Shown: positions 12,470 through 23,789 of the stretch, piece by piece
Numbering within the stretch: position 1 is the stretch's first letter
Layout of the letters: each line of letters starts with the position of its first letter
From: Epinephelus fuscoguttatus
Lineage: Eukaryota; Chordata; Actinopteri; Perciformes; Serranidae
Assembly: GCF_011397635.1 (NCBI RefSeq)
Contig: NC_064769.1
Coordinates: 12,789,207-12,853,206 of the forward strand
Length of the DNA stretch: 64,000 bases
Direction of reading: 5' to 3'
The notes under the pieces: model-generated
What the model saw: only the letters and a program-made list of their open reading frames with translations
Databases searched by the model: none
What the model was told of the DNA's origin: nothing
Made by a program: the position numbers and the translations under genes

Positions 12470-12680
12470 GTTGACACTTTCTGCTTTTAGTGGATTCATC
12501 ATAGTGTCAGCACTTCGATGTACCTGAGACTTTGGTTTATGACCAAATACCTGGAAAAAATAATGACTTCCTATCAACTTCAGCACTTTGTGTTTAGTGC
12601 TAATTAACAGATGTTGTCTTCTGCCATCTTTTTGTGTAGATGCACAGCTACACAGGGCACTAAACACAATTTGAGCAAAA
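12470..12680 (+). repeat. fragment of dispersed repeat family R1
   Basis: Matches the end of the 7,960-8,770 copy: TTTATGACCAAATACCTG, then AATGACTTCC, then TTTAGTGCTAATTAACAGATG. Confidence 0.6.
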
Positions 12681-12730
12681 GGTTGAAGGTTTCACTGGAA
12701 GCAAGTCTGAAACTCTGAAAAGAATATTGG

Positions 12731-13484
12731 CAGTAGTGGAAGAAGTATTCAGATCTTACAGAAGTAACAATACTACACTGTAACACACTTAATCATAAAG
12801 TCCTGCATTCAAAACTCTACCTGAGTAAAAGTATAGAAGTATTACTTGCAAAATGTACTTAAAGTGCCAAAAAACAAGTACCAGAAGCAAAAGTATTTAC
12901 TATAAATGGCCTCTTCCATAGTGTTAAATAATGGAGCCTTAAAGGTCCCGAAAGATTTTTTTTTATTTTATTCACACAAGATATTAAATTATTATCATAT
13001 GCTTAAACAGAATTAAAAATATATGTTCTGTAGAACTTTTGTGAGAGGGCAATTTACAACTTTAACATTCTTAGAAATGCAACCTATCCGCAGCATAACG
13101 GTGGAGGTTTGTGGCACCTTTGATCTACAACAGTGCATAACATTTATTGAGTTGATCTGTATTTTGTATGTGAAATTAAAGTAACTGTAAAATAAATGCA
13201 AGAGTGAAAAAAATATATTTCCCTCTGAACTGTTGTGTAATAAAAGTTTAAAGTAGCATGGAACTGGAAAAGAAAATGGAAAGACTAAGGTCAAAAATAA
13301 ATACAGAGGAATAAACATGCACTTTGAGTCATCAGTGCTGGTGGGATGGTACTTTTGCACCAGGAGGACCGGAAACTTTCTTGACTCCTTCAAAATAAAA
13401 GATAATTTACACAAGTCAGAGCACTCTCTTCAAACATGCCAAAAACAGCATTGAGTAAATGTACTTAGTTTCTTTGCACCACTG
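12731..13484. mobile_element. non-autonomous hAT-like element with 7/8 target duplication
   Basis: The left end is CAGTAGTGGAAGAAGTATTC and the right end (reverse complement) is CAGTGGTGCAAAGAAACTAA. The flanks are AATATTGG (12,723-12,730) and AGTATTGG (13,485-13,492), an 8-bp duplication with one mismatch, typical of hAT insertion. The interior repeats AGTAAAAGTA-type phrases. No transposase frame; the 133-codon minus frame at 13,013-13,414 has no recognisable domain. Confidence 0.7.
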
Positions 13485-13492
13485 AGTATTGG

Positions 13493-15612
13493 GCAACACA
13501 TTTAATGATAGTAACTGCAAATCATTAAACAGTGAGGGAAAAATAACAGCAACACCCCATCCCCTGCTTGGCTCTCCCTGAGGGTGCTGGGTGCATGGTG
13601 CGCTCTGTGCTTCCATGGGAGAGTCTCCTTTCCCTGTTTAATGTGTGTGTCATTGTAATGTTGCTGTCAGAAAAAACAAACTAACAAACCAGCAAACAAA
13701 CGAAAAATCCACTGAGATTCCATAAAGAAGAGTTGAACCAAAGGTTCACTAAAAAAATACTTATTGCAGGTTTAAGGTTTGTGCATAGGTGTCTTAGTAG
13801 TTCAGGTTTTCCAATCAAAAATTTTAGTTATTTTTAGGCATATTTTATCAAGAGAAAATACCAGAGTGTACCTATTAAGCATCATCGTGCATCTATATGC
13901 CATAGCACCATGGAAGGATTACTGAATGGGCTTTCCAGGTGCAGGCCCAGGGGCCCAAAGCGTCAAGGGTCCCCTGGCCTTCACTTGCAAAATGTCAAAT
14001 GTGAAATTAATATGTATTGACCAGATGGAGAGTGAAAATGACCACAACACAAATCCTCAAAATGATGCAAAACAACTATTAAGAGATGCAAAACCACCAC
14101 AATGTCTTTGTGCCTTTGCATATCTGTGCCCTGTAGCCTACTGCCTTATAATCCACCTACATAACATAATATCTGCATCGTCCTCATCAGCCACTGACAT
14201 CGCCTTAACAGAGTTGAGTACTTTGCTCAAAAGAATTTAAAAAAAAAAGTAACTGATTAAAGTCATAGCATTTCCCTTTAATTCTACATTTCATCAGCCA
14301 GATTTGCACTGGAGATATTTAACCTCCTGGTCTCTCAGCGGGCTTCTCTGACCTCTGGGATATTTTAATACATGACATCAGCTCCCACTGTGATTCTCTA
14401 CGTGGGGATAAAGCTCTATATACAGTTAACGAGTGAATTGGTCTTTATGGAAAAGCAGTGTCCACGCTAATGACAGACAGTATGATTCTCCTCCAAACAA
14501 ACAGTCTCTCAGAGCTCATGACTTGCTTTGTGTTGGACCGGACTCCCACTGTACACGGAGCCATGTTAATCTGCGGCTCTGGCACATGTGACTGACTGTA
14601 GCTGGGGTGACTTATACTTACATTGAATACAGTCTCTATGTGCCTCTGTTATTTCTGTGGGAGGGAGGGAGCCAAGGAGAGACGGGCCATTCCAGTGCCA
14701 TTTCCAGTGGCAGTCAACGAACGCTAGAACCTCTCGGAGAACAGGAGGCTGTGAAACGCTTAGAGCTCCTTGCGTGTTCGAGTAAACACCCTCTTTTGGT
14801 CTGGGGCCCCTCCAAGGGTCAATACACTGTTACATCACAAAAGCTGGATTCATGGTTAGTTGCTCCAAGGTCTAGAGGAGGAGAAGAAGGGCACAGTGCT
14901 GCCTCTCATGTGCTCTTTGTCACGTTTATATGACTCTCTTATGCAGCTATCTCCTCACATCGTTATTTTTGTCATTCTAATCTCTCACTCACTTCCTGTC
15001 TAATTAAATTAATGTCTCCTCTTTCAGTTTTAATGTTCCCACCTGTCATTCAAGCTGCTCCTTTCCTGTCTCTTCATTTTTAGCACAACACACACCCTTT
15101 CACTATTTCTGCCTGTCTTCCATTTTTTTCCTGGATCCAGGTAAATGAAGGCTCTGAGAGAAAGTTTGGTGACTGCGGACACCGGCTGCCCACACCACAA
15201 CGTAAAATGCGCAAACCCTTAGGTGGAGGCGGAAGTGTAGGAGGAATAAGATGTTTGTCTTCTGTTGACCAACAAACCAGCAGCATCACAACTGGAGTTT
15301 CAAACTTAGAAACCTGCTTTGGACACATCTGAATCTTCTGCTGGAAAACAAATGAGAGACATATTCACGTAAAAGTTTGTCTTTTGACATATGTTTTACA
15401 AATTGTAGATTTCTTTGATATGCCTAAACACAGATCAGCCTGCACAAATTCCTATGATGCTTCAGAGTGATGGGCACACAGAGGCACAATGCTACCTCTA
15501 GTGGTTGTATGTGCACAATGCATGCTGCAGAATCAGTTCATTCATTCCAGGTTTAGATATTAGAAAAAAGAATTGTCCAACTTTGCACAGAACATAGTTC
15601 AATATGACTGAG
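13493..15612. other. non-coding, nothing recognised
   Basis: Open frames at 13,926-14,240 and 14,607-14,933 (104 and 108 codons) show no known domain and no convincing exon boundaries. The region is intergenic as far as I can tell. Confidence 0.45.
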
Positions 15613-17564
15613 CAGGGTTCCCACACATTTTCATGGACAACGCTTTTCCATGACTTTTCAGTGCCCCATAATAAATTTTCCATGACCATTTACAACGCAT
15701 AACATGGACAGACTGTATAATTTACTTTGCTCCAAATGTTAAGTATATTATTATAGGCAGTCCATGAACACAGAGCAGTAGAGCTGTCAGAGTGTGGGAG
15801 TTACAGCCAACAGTTCGGTAGTCTCATTGGTTAATTCAGCCCGTTTTTATTCCTAACTTGTCAAATACTGTCGCTTTCTCAGTGATTTCAGCGAGAAATA
15901 TCGATGTAAATAGGCAGACTTTTGCTGTGGTATGCTATGCACTGGGCGGCTGCAGTTTTTGACACAGCAGGCAACAAACAAACTTGTCTAATATAGCCTC
16001 TTTGTCAGTGGATGTGTGCTTCAGAAACCGATGCACAAAGGCACCTTTTGCAGCATCATAAAACGCACTGGCGGCCAGTGACTACCATACAATATAAAGT
16101 GAGAAAGTTCCCATTGGGTGGGTGGGAAAGACGGTGGATGGGACAATCAAAGTCTGGACTTTCACCTGGGAGGTCGCTGTTTGTTTCCCATGTAAAAACC
16201 AAAAGTCAGTTAAGTTATTTTAATTACAACATAATGTGCTAGTATGTGTGGCATTCTATATTAGTGATGTATATCACATGACACGTGACATAAGTAACAA
16301 TCACACTTATTTAAAGCCAGACCATGATGTTTTTTTCTAAACCTGACCATGTGCTTTTGTTGCCTAAATTTAGGGAAATAAACATAAAAAACGAAATGTT
16401 TTACCGACATAAGTTTATTTTGAAAGACTGCATACATGTATTGAGCTAAAACTGTACATTTCCTGTGAAAACTGAAGTGTATTTTGAAAAGACGCAATGC
16501 ATTAAACAACAGTAAACTGACACGCCTTCCTAGAACGTCTAGCTTATCATATTTTGATGTTTAGGTCCACTGACAAAGCAGAGGTATTTGAAGAGTCAGG
16601 ATGAGAACACATTGCAGTGGTTAATTGAATAAGGAATGCTCTGTGCCTTCGAACTTCCATGCTCTTCTTTCAAAGCAAGCTCCAAGTGACAACTGAATGC
16701 CGTATGCTGCCCATGTCAATAGCTCGATCACAAAAATACAGCATGATTTAAAAGCAGTAGTGAAGCATAGGGATGGAATATGGTGGGATTCATGAACCTC
16801 TATCTTAAATCACACTGTCTCAATATTATTTTTCTTGCCCCACTTCCCTGGCATTATTTGAACATATCAGATTTAAGCTCTATTCAAACATAATTCCAGC
16901 TAGTTGGCATATGGGGAGAAGGAAATGTACATGATGGTGACAAAATATCATGCATTAATGTATGTAAGAGCTACATTAGGCCAACAGCTGCAGGAAATAA
17001 ATTTGCCGTTATGAATTATATAGGGGGCGGCACGATGGTGTGGTGGTTAGCACTCTCGCCTCACAGCAAGAGGGTTGCCGGTTCGATCCCGGGCGTGGGA
17101 GCCCTTCTGTGCGGAGTTTGCATGTTCTCCCCGTGTCAGCGTGGGTTCTCTCCGGGCACTCTGGCTTCCTCCCACAGTCCAAAGACATGCAGATTGGGGA
17201 CTAGGTTAATTGATAACTCTAAATTGTCCATAGGTGTGAATGTGAGTGTGAATGGTTGTCTGTCTCTATGTGTCAGCCCTGCGATAGTCTGGCGACCTGT
17301 CCAGGGTGTACCCTGCCTCTCGCCCGATGTAGCTGGGATAGGCTCCAGCCCCCCCGCGATGAAGCGGTTAGAAGATGAATGAATGAATTATATAGGTTAT
17401 CCATAAGAGTTAATGTAAATATTAATTTTATAACACACTTCCATGACTTTTCCAAAACTTATCATTATTGTGTTTTTACTTGTTTTTATGACTTTTCCAA
17501 GCCTGAAAAACATGATTGTGGAATTCATGACTTTTCAAGGTTTTCCATGACCGTGGCAACCCTG
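15613..17564. mobile_element. terminal-inverted-repeat element of about 1.95 kb hosting a nested SINE
   Basis: Starts with CAGGGTTCCCACACATTTTC and ends with the reverse complement of CAGGGTTGCCACGGTCATGG. Both ends contain several copies of a CATGACTTTTC/TTCCATGAC motif running inward. A clear target duplication was not found. The interior has no transposase, and one SINE (17,025-17,382) is inserted near the right end. Another common fish repeat (AAACCTGACCATGTGCTTTT region) covers about 16,260-16,540. The superfamily is not assigned. Confidence 0.6.
17025..17382 (+). repeat. tRNA-headed SINE, full copy with 14-bp target duplication
   Basis: The head GGCGGCACGATGGTGTGGTG holds an A-box-like sequence; GGTTCGATCCC near 17,080 is a good B box. 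The body (GGAGTTTGCATGTTCTCCCC, TCCAAAGACATGCAGATT) is a well-known fish repeat, and the tail is a short GAAT/ATGA repeat. ATGAATTATATAGG occurs immediately before (17,011-17,024) and after (17,383-17,396), so the insertion is recent enough to keep a perfect duplication, although the ATGA tail blurs the right boundary by a few bases. The 123-codon open frame across it is not a gene. Confidence 0.85.
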
Positions 17565-19231
17565 AAAGTGATTAATGGAAAGAAAATCAGCATTCAGTCA
17601 GACACAACGTATATGAACCTAAAAAAAGAGAGGGGAAAAAAGTGATAATATTTCTACAACATGAAGTGACCAAACAAATAGAATCCAGTAATCCACTTGT
17701 ACATGGAGAGGGCTTGTTACTGAAAGTCTAATAGTCAAGAGACAGAAAGAAAATTAGTAGCTAGCAGGAGCCTACTATGTTTTTCTTTGAGCATATACAA
17801 TAATTAACTTTATATATACGTTCCCAAACCCAATGCTTAGCGATCTCCAGCTGTGTATTTTTGGTGCCAGCAAGCAGGCGGAGGTCACTGTCATTTCCCA
17901 ACAAGTATTCAGTCTTATGCAGCCTTGTCTCATATGAAGCCTCCTGGCTTTAACCGCCACACTTGTCCCAGTAAACCAAACCTTAATGACAGGCTTGTCT
18001 AAAGCTGGAGTCTGTAAAAATGCCTCTGGGTACTTCTATTTGTCTATGTCTATTTCCTATATCTTCTGTTCTGTGTTTATGTGCACTTTTCTTCTATATC
18101 CCTGTTTTTTTGCTTCCGGTTATGGGAGAAAATGTTATTTCAGCCATCAAAAAACTGGCAGCGGGACACTTGTCCTGAGCTGTTTCTGGTTCCAGCAACT
18201 GAAATAGAAGATAAGTGTGCAATTTATAAAATTTGATTTCACTCCTTCCTTCTCCGAGAGGCAGGCAGGATGCAAGCTCAACTGAAATCCCGGTGGGGCC
18301 GTGTTTTTTTCTCTTTTTTTCAGGGCCTATTTTGAATGGGGCCTTTCTACAAAACTCATTAATATCATAGTACAGTCACACCTATATTCGCTAGCTGAAC
18401 TTCCTGCAGAAATCCAAACAGGTCAGAAAGAGACAGATGGACTTTTGAGAATTCCTCATGTTTGCCTCCCACTAGAACAGCAGGCCTGTGTAGAGCCAGG
18501 GCTCTGCCTTATGAAGGGCACTCACTAAGGCATCACTGAGACTCGTTTCACAGAAAACATCCATCAAAAGGCTTCATTTAACTAGAGATGAAAGATGAGC
18601 CTTTTAACTCCTTCCTCTACCCTAAGCCTGGCCTGTTGACTCTCTCATCTGTTTACGTTCCGACGCATAAACAGCGAAAGCGCCTTCTGTGTACGAGGGT
18701 CCTTCCTTCACATGATTAGTGATAGTCTGCATGCAGTCCTCATACTTTCTGCATGATGAAAAAATATGGCCCCCACCACTGGATGAAATGCTCGCTCTGT
18801 TCTGCATAGGCCACTCCTCCCTATGAGATAATGCGTGCTTGGTTGTGCTCATATGTAACAAATTTGCATCACTTTTTTCATATGCACAGTACTTCAATTC
18901 CTGGACAGATTTCCTAGAGAGTCAGTATTTCTGTATATGCCTGTATGTGTGCAGTGTCATATCGAGTAATTATGTCAAAGTCTCCAAGGAAACGGATGAC
19001 ACACAAAACAGCATGTGTGACTTTTTTCTTGTTTAATTTCAGACCAACTTATACTATTTTACTGTTTGTATCCTGATTATGTGGCAATACTGTTCTCAAC
19101 TATGAAACCAGTGAAACCTATTGAATTGAAAGAAGTCATCATTAATCATTAATGTGTTAAATTTTGTGTTTGATCTGATATCACTTCGCAAACTAAGGTG
19201 GGAAAGGAACGACAGCATCAGAATTTAACTG
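17565..19231. other. non-coding, nothing recognised
   Basis: Only short frames without domain signals. No repeat recognised with confidence. Confidence 0.45.
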
Positions 19232-20135
19232 CTACAAAGAGGCAGCTACATATTTGTCCTCTTATCTGTAGTGCTGTGTGTCAGTCTAAATTGTTTTGTG
19301 TTGAGTTGCAGAGTGTTAGTGATATCGGCCATAGAGATGTCCTTCTTCTTTCCATTATAATGAAACTAGATGGCACTTCACTTGTGGCACTCAAAGCGCC
19401 AAAAAATACATTTGAAAAACTCAACAGCAATGTCTCTTTCTAGAAATAATGACCCAGTTACTCAAGATAATCCACAGACCTTGTTGTGAGCAGTTTCATG
19501 AAGGAACTACTTTCTTTCTACCAAACTACTTCGACCATATCACTGTGCAGAAGGAAGCGTGCATCTCCTGCTAGCTCACATAGCACCACTAAGCTAGCTA
19601 ATGTTACAGCTCAGCAGAGGAGGGTGCCATTAATGTTAACATTTTGCACCATCACAAGCATGAGCCTCTCTTCCATAAGTAGATGCACGCTTCCTTCTGC
19701 GTGGTGATATGGTGGGTGTAGTCTGACAGAAAGAAAATTGTTCCTACATAAAACTGTTCACAACAAAGTCTGTGGATTATCTTGAGTAACCAGGTCATGA
19801 TTTCTGAAAAGAGACATTGCTGTTGAGTTTTGCAAATGTATTTTCTTGTGCTTTGAGCACCACAAGCTGAGTGCCACCTAGTTCCATTACACTGGAGAGA
19901 AGGCAGACATCTCTACAGCCGATATCTCCAACACTCAGCAACTCACACTAAAACAATCTAGACATCTTAAAAAATGATTAGCTGGATGATGAACACAGTT
20001 CCTACAGTTATATTAATAACTGCAGATGTTGAGTCACCTCTTCCAGTTCTTAGTCAGCCACAGCCTGAGAGCCTGAAACTGCACCACAGATAAGAGGAAA
20101 AATATGTGTAGGGTGGACTGTCTTTTTAAATTCAA
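19232..20135. mobile_element. palindromic TTAA-type miniature element, family B, decayed copy
   Basis: Aligns with the better copy at 56,784-57,560 over most of its length: left-arm phrases CATATTTGTCCTCTTATCTG and AATGACCCAGTTACTCAAGA, centre with GAAGGAAGCGTGCATCTCC and its inverted partner AGATGCACGCTTCCTTCTG, right arm GTCTGTGGATTATCTTGAGT and CTAGTTCCATTACACTGGAG. The right end (GTGGACTGTCTTTTTAAAT) follows about 120 bp of unrelated sequence, suggesting a secondary insertion near 19,975-20,095. No coding capacity. Confidence 0.75.
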
Positions 20136-20159
20136 ATGAATATGATTGACCTCATTGCA

Positions 20160-20345
20160 ACAACAGATGTTTGATCCCTGGCTTCACCTTTGTGCATGCC
20201 AAAGTGTCCTTAAGCAAGACTCTGAACCCTAGTTGATTATGATGGTTTAGGCCAGTGCCTTGCATGGTACCTTGCTGCCATTGTGAGTGTATGTTGGTGA
20301 GTAAATGGTAAAATGATTAAAAATGCAAAATGAATGCAGTTAACT
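20160..20345 (+). repeat. decayed tRNA-derived SINE (relative of 3,003-3,272)
   Basis: Contains GTGTCCTTAAGCAAGACTCT, GTACCTTGCTGCCATTGTG and a TGAATGCAGTTAA tail, in the same order as the 3,003-3,272 copy. The head is largely gone. Confidence 0.55.
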
Positions 20346-20675
20346 TACCATTACTTATCTGTTAAACCACATAAAGAAGAAAGCAGTCACAAGTGTTTCC
20401 TCCTTTATAGTCAAGCTAGGCCTGTGTCAACTAAAGATGACAGTGTAGTTAGTGTTATGTTCAGTATGGTCCCAATGCATCTCTCACACCTGCACAGAGG
20501 CATTTAAGTAATTGGACAACAATTATGTGTATGTATGGTAATTTAATGGCACACCATAATACTGTTTATAATCATTTAGGATCATAGTGTGTCCACAAGG
20601 TGTCAATCAGTTGTGCATGTATGAGGTTCGATAATCCAGACTCCTTAGGACTCTAACAACAGTTGTGGGCTAGAG

Positions 20676-20988
20676 CAGTGGTTCCCCATTGGTCCATCCA
20701 CGGGGTCCAGATTTCTTCTAAGTCATTTGTTCAAGGTCCACACAGTTTAACACATGCAGCGTCAGACTTTCATTTGGCCATGTTGTTGAGCTAGTTTTCT
20801 GTCTCTGTCAAGTATCTGTCCATTAGTCACTCAATCTACAACAGGAAATGGCACTTCAGAATGAAAGCTCTGTGCCGGAAATTTACTGTACTTAAAAATT
20901 AAGTGTGTTTTTTTACAAACTTGGCAAGTTTGATAGTCACTTGCGGTCCATTCAGAATGGACCAGAGACCCACTTTTGGAAACCACCG
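20676..20988. mobile_element. non-autonomous hAT-like element
   Basis: The ends are CAGTGGTTCCCCATTGGTCC on the left and, reverse-complemented, CGGTGGTTTCCAAAAGTGGG on the right, with GGTCC/GGACC continuing the inverted repeat. Flanks are GGCTAGAG (20,668-20,675) and GGCAAGAA (20,989-20,996), matching at 6 of 8 positions, consistent with an aged 8-bp duplication. Confidence 0.6.
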
Positions 20989-20996
20989 GGCAAGAA

Positions 20997-22079
20997 GTAA
21001 ATTCTCCATTTAAAACTCAACAGCCATTTTTTTCCACACTTCTCACATCCATTTCCAGATTAAAAACTAATTTTGAAATATTGCAGCTTGTAATCAGGTG
21101 TCTTTTGCAGTGCTGGAAACACCTCCCATTTTGAGTGTTTTTGTCTGTAAAAAAAAAATTCAGTTAACATTAAGTTGCCATATGGAAACATTTTGGCACA
21201 GCAAGATCACAGCCTTCAGCCTCAGATGGTCAGAAACATCACAATCATCAAATACCGTCACAGGGTTGACACGTGTGACATGAAATTAAGGTTCTTTTAC
21301 TGAGGAGAGAACATACAGTATCCAACAAATTCATAAAATCTACAACTTTATACTTAAAAGGGTGGAACCCTTCCTGCTATTAAAAGACTACATTCAGTCT
21401 GCCACAGGGCAAGCAGGAATGCATGTGGGTGCGTCTGGTGCGTCCACACTGTATGTATAACATAAACTGTAAACATGCATCAAAGGAAGTGGCACCCCTG
21501 AAGCTAAATATTGCACCCCCTGCTACAGAAGACACAACACTGCTCACACACGCACAGCCGACACTGAACTGGTACAAAGTGACTTTTATTTTCTATAAAT
21601 ATTTCTAAAGCTAAACTCATTTCTACTTAATAACTATTGGAGAAAAATATAGAGGAAGGGAATATTTAAAATAACAAGGTTGAAACAAAATAACACAGTA
21701 CATTCTTAACCCTGGATTAATCTTCAACTCTGAGATTAGTGGTTTATATTAACTTACTGAGAAATGGATCTCCTTTGTAGATATCTCCATAACTTTTTAC
21801 ATGACAGTTGTAATCCTAATGTTTGTACCACATTTCTCTATCCCATAGTTTCATTTACTCAAAGCCACAGATGTCAAAGTAGTGGTGACGCTAAAGGGGA
21901 GGTAAGGGGATCAACAAATTCATCAGGGTTCACTGTCTGCGAACCAAAATTTCATTGTAGCCATCCAATAGTGGCTGAGATATTTTAGTATGCACTGAAA
22001 TGGTGGTTCAACCGACCAGTTGACATATTGCCTTCCCTTATGCTAAGCTGCTAGCAGCAAGAAAATGATGTTCAGTCAG
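20997..22079. other. non-coding, minor repeat similarity
   Basis: No exon seen. About 21,740-22,060 (GAAATGGATCTCC, CATCCAATAGTGGCTGAGATATTTTAG) resembles phrases of the R1 family or its relatives. Confidence 0.4.
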
Positions 22080-22560
22080 GAACACTTTGGTCAAAGAAAA
22101 CTTTATTTCCATTTGCAGTATTGTATTTGGTGGTATGGCTATGTTCTGGGGCCCCTCTGCCTTTCTTAGGCCTATGCAGAAAGCCTCTTCCACACACCTG
22201 CGTGGAAAGCCTAAGGCAGATTGAGAACACCTCTCTGCCCTTCAAAGTGCAAATGAGGAAAGCCTGAGGCAGAGAGAGAACACCTCCATGCCCTTCCATG
22301 CACCTACATAGAAAGCCTAAGGCAGGGACAGCAGTAGCAAAGACCCCCGGGAACAGAACAGAGCCAGCATCAATGACAAAACAGAAGTGACACTGATAAA
22401 TCAGATACAGCATAGAAAGGAGGAGCTGGGGTGGAGGCAGGATTGCAAAGCAGCTTGCAGCAGCAGTAGGCAGGCCAGAGCAGTTTAAATAGGGCGCCCT
22501 GAATGAAATTCACCAATTGGTTGCATGGAAAGGAATCACGTGATCTATCAGCTGACACCC
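22080..22560. repeat. 53-bp-period tandem repeat inside a larger block
   Basis: GGAAAGCCTAAGGCAG-type units start at 22,204, 22,257 and 22,310, a regular 53-bp spacing, each followed by a GAGAACACCTC...TGCCCTTC segment. A diverged unit precedes them near 22,168. The 113-codon minus frame at 22,072-22,413 reads through this repeat and is not supported as a gene. The flanking block to 22,560 may belong to the same dispersed element. Confidence 0.65.
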
Positions 22561-22736
22561 TTCCATCCTTCCATGCATAGCCTAATGCAAATTGTTTTCA
22601 TTAACCACCGCCTAGTTTTTCTATGTAAACGAAATTATTCTTAGCATCATTCTTCCAACTGGTGCTCAGTAACATAACATTAGTTCTTTGTTGTTCTGTC
22701 CTGCAACTTGATTAGAGGCTGTCAGACTGGTTCACA

Positions 22737-23170
22737 CCATAGACTGTAAAAATAAGGCATCTTGAATTTTTGAAGCCAGAAGTGACCATATTTAGACAAG
22801 AGGCTGGCGCTGAGGAGGAGTGAGGGGTGGATCTGACTGAGAGGCCGAGGGTACATGGCAGATTGCCTGTCACTCAAAGTGGCCCTGCTCTTAATTATGT
22901 GTAAGTTAAAGCCTTAAATAAAATGGAAACGTGTGAGTTATGAAAAAAAAAATCACCTCTGGTACAGTTGTCATGAATGGGAATATTAGCTATAGAGACC
23001 AAAGAAATTTTTTTGTACCAGGCTGTCACCATTATTATTTCTGCTGTAAAGTTGGGCATTTTAACATGTGGGTCTATGGGGACAGACTGGATTCTGGATG
23101 CAGCCTCAAGTTGTCATTTAAAGAAGTGTTCTTGGCACTTCCATGTTAGCTTCATTTTTCAGCCCTGGAG
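22737..23170 (+). repeat. dispersed element C, copy 1
   Basis: Begins ACCATAGACTGTAAAAATAA and ends TTCATTTTTCAGCCCTGGAG. It shares ordered phrases with 27,638-28,112: GCCTGTCACTCA, TGTAAGTTTAGGCCTTAA-like, GTTGTCATGA, CTGCTGTAAAGTTGG, TCTATGGGGAC, CAGCCTCAAGT. Non-coding. Confidence 0.75.
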
Positions 23171-23504
23171 CTTGCCACTTGGTTCAAACTAAGACAACCT
23201 GGGGAATAAAGTGTCGCTTTGCTGGGAGTGAATAGTGTTAATTTTAGCTGCTTCAAGAATGATGGAAATGGAAATGATGACATACTTTGAAATTTGTGGG
23301 CTTAAGGAAAGGTATCAAGTTTTGTTAAGTTAAGTCGAAAGCCTCAAGTCTAAATGACTTTGTGAAGTCAAGTCTTAAGTCTTGAAATTTGTGACTTGAG
23401 TCTGACTCGAGCTAAACACAAACAAACAAAAGAAATAGATTACAGCTACTTAACAACCAATACTTAGTGTAACTTCAGGAAAAAAGAAAAAATCCTTCCC
23501 TACC

Positions 23505-23789
23505 CATGTTATGTGACTAAAGAGTAGTAACATCAGACAATGTTTGCCTCTATTTAGGTGGCAGGAGTGAAAATTAGTCATCCTCACCATTTGTTGTGTT
23601 ATGGTTTAAGAATAATGAAGACAGTGAAAGAACAATAGATACAAAATAGGATGTAGGCTCTATATTATTTCAAATAGCTTGAAAAAGTGCATATAGCTGC
23701 TGTAATTGGGGAAAAAAAGAGCATGCCCCTGATCCCCCCTAGGTTTTGGCTGAGCCCTGAATGTTTACAAAATCTGGCTCCACCCCTGG
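23505..23789 (+). repeat. dispersed element D, copy 1
   Basis: Shares with 37,992-38,322 the ordered phrases GGCAGGAGTGAAAA, GCATATAGCTGCTGTAA, GGGGAAAAAAAGAGC-like, CCCCTAGGTTTTGGCTGAGCC and a terminal GGCTCCACCCCTG. The CAGGGGTGGAGCC end (reverse strand) looks like a DNA-transposon terminus. Confidence 0.65.

Noticed and set aside
14607-14933. 108-codon frame considered as an exon
   Set aside because: No homologous motif recognised and no consistent acceptor or donor pair.
17011-17382. 123-codon frame
   Set aside because: It is the body of a SINE; the same frame recurs, with a deletion, in the copy at 29,554-29,844.
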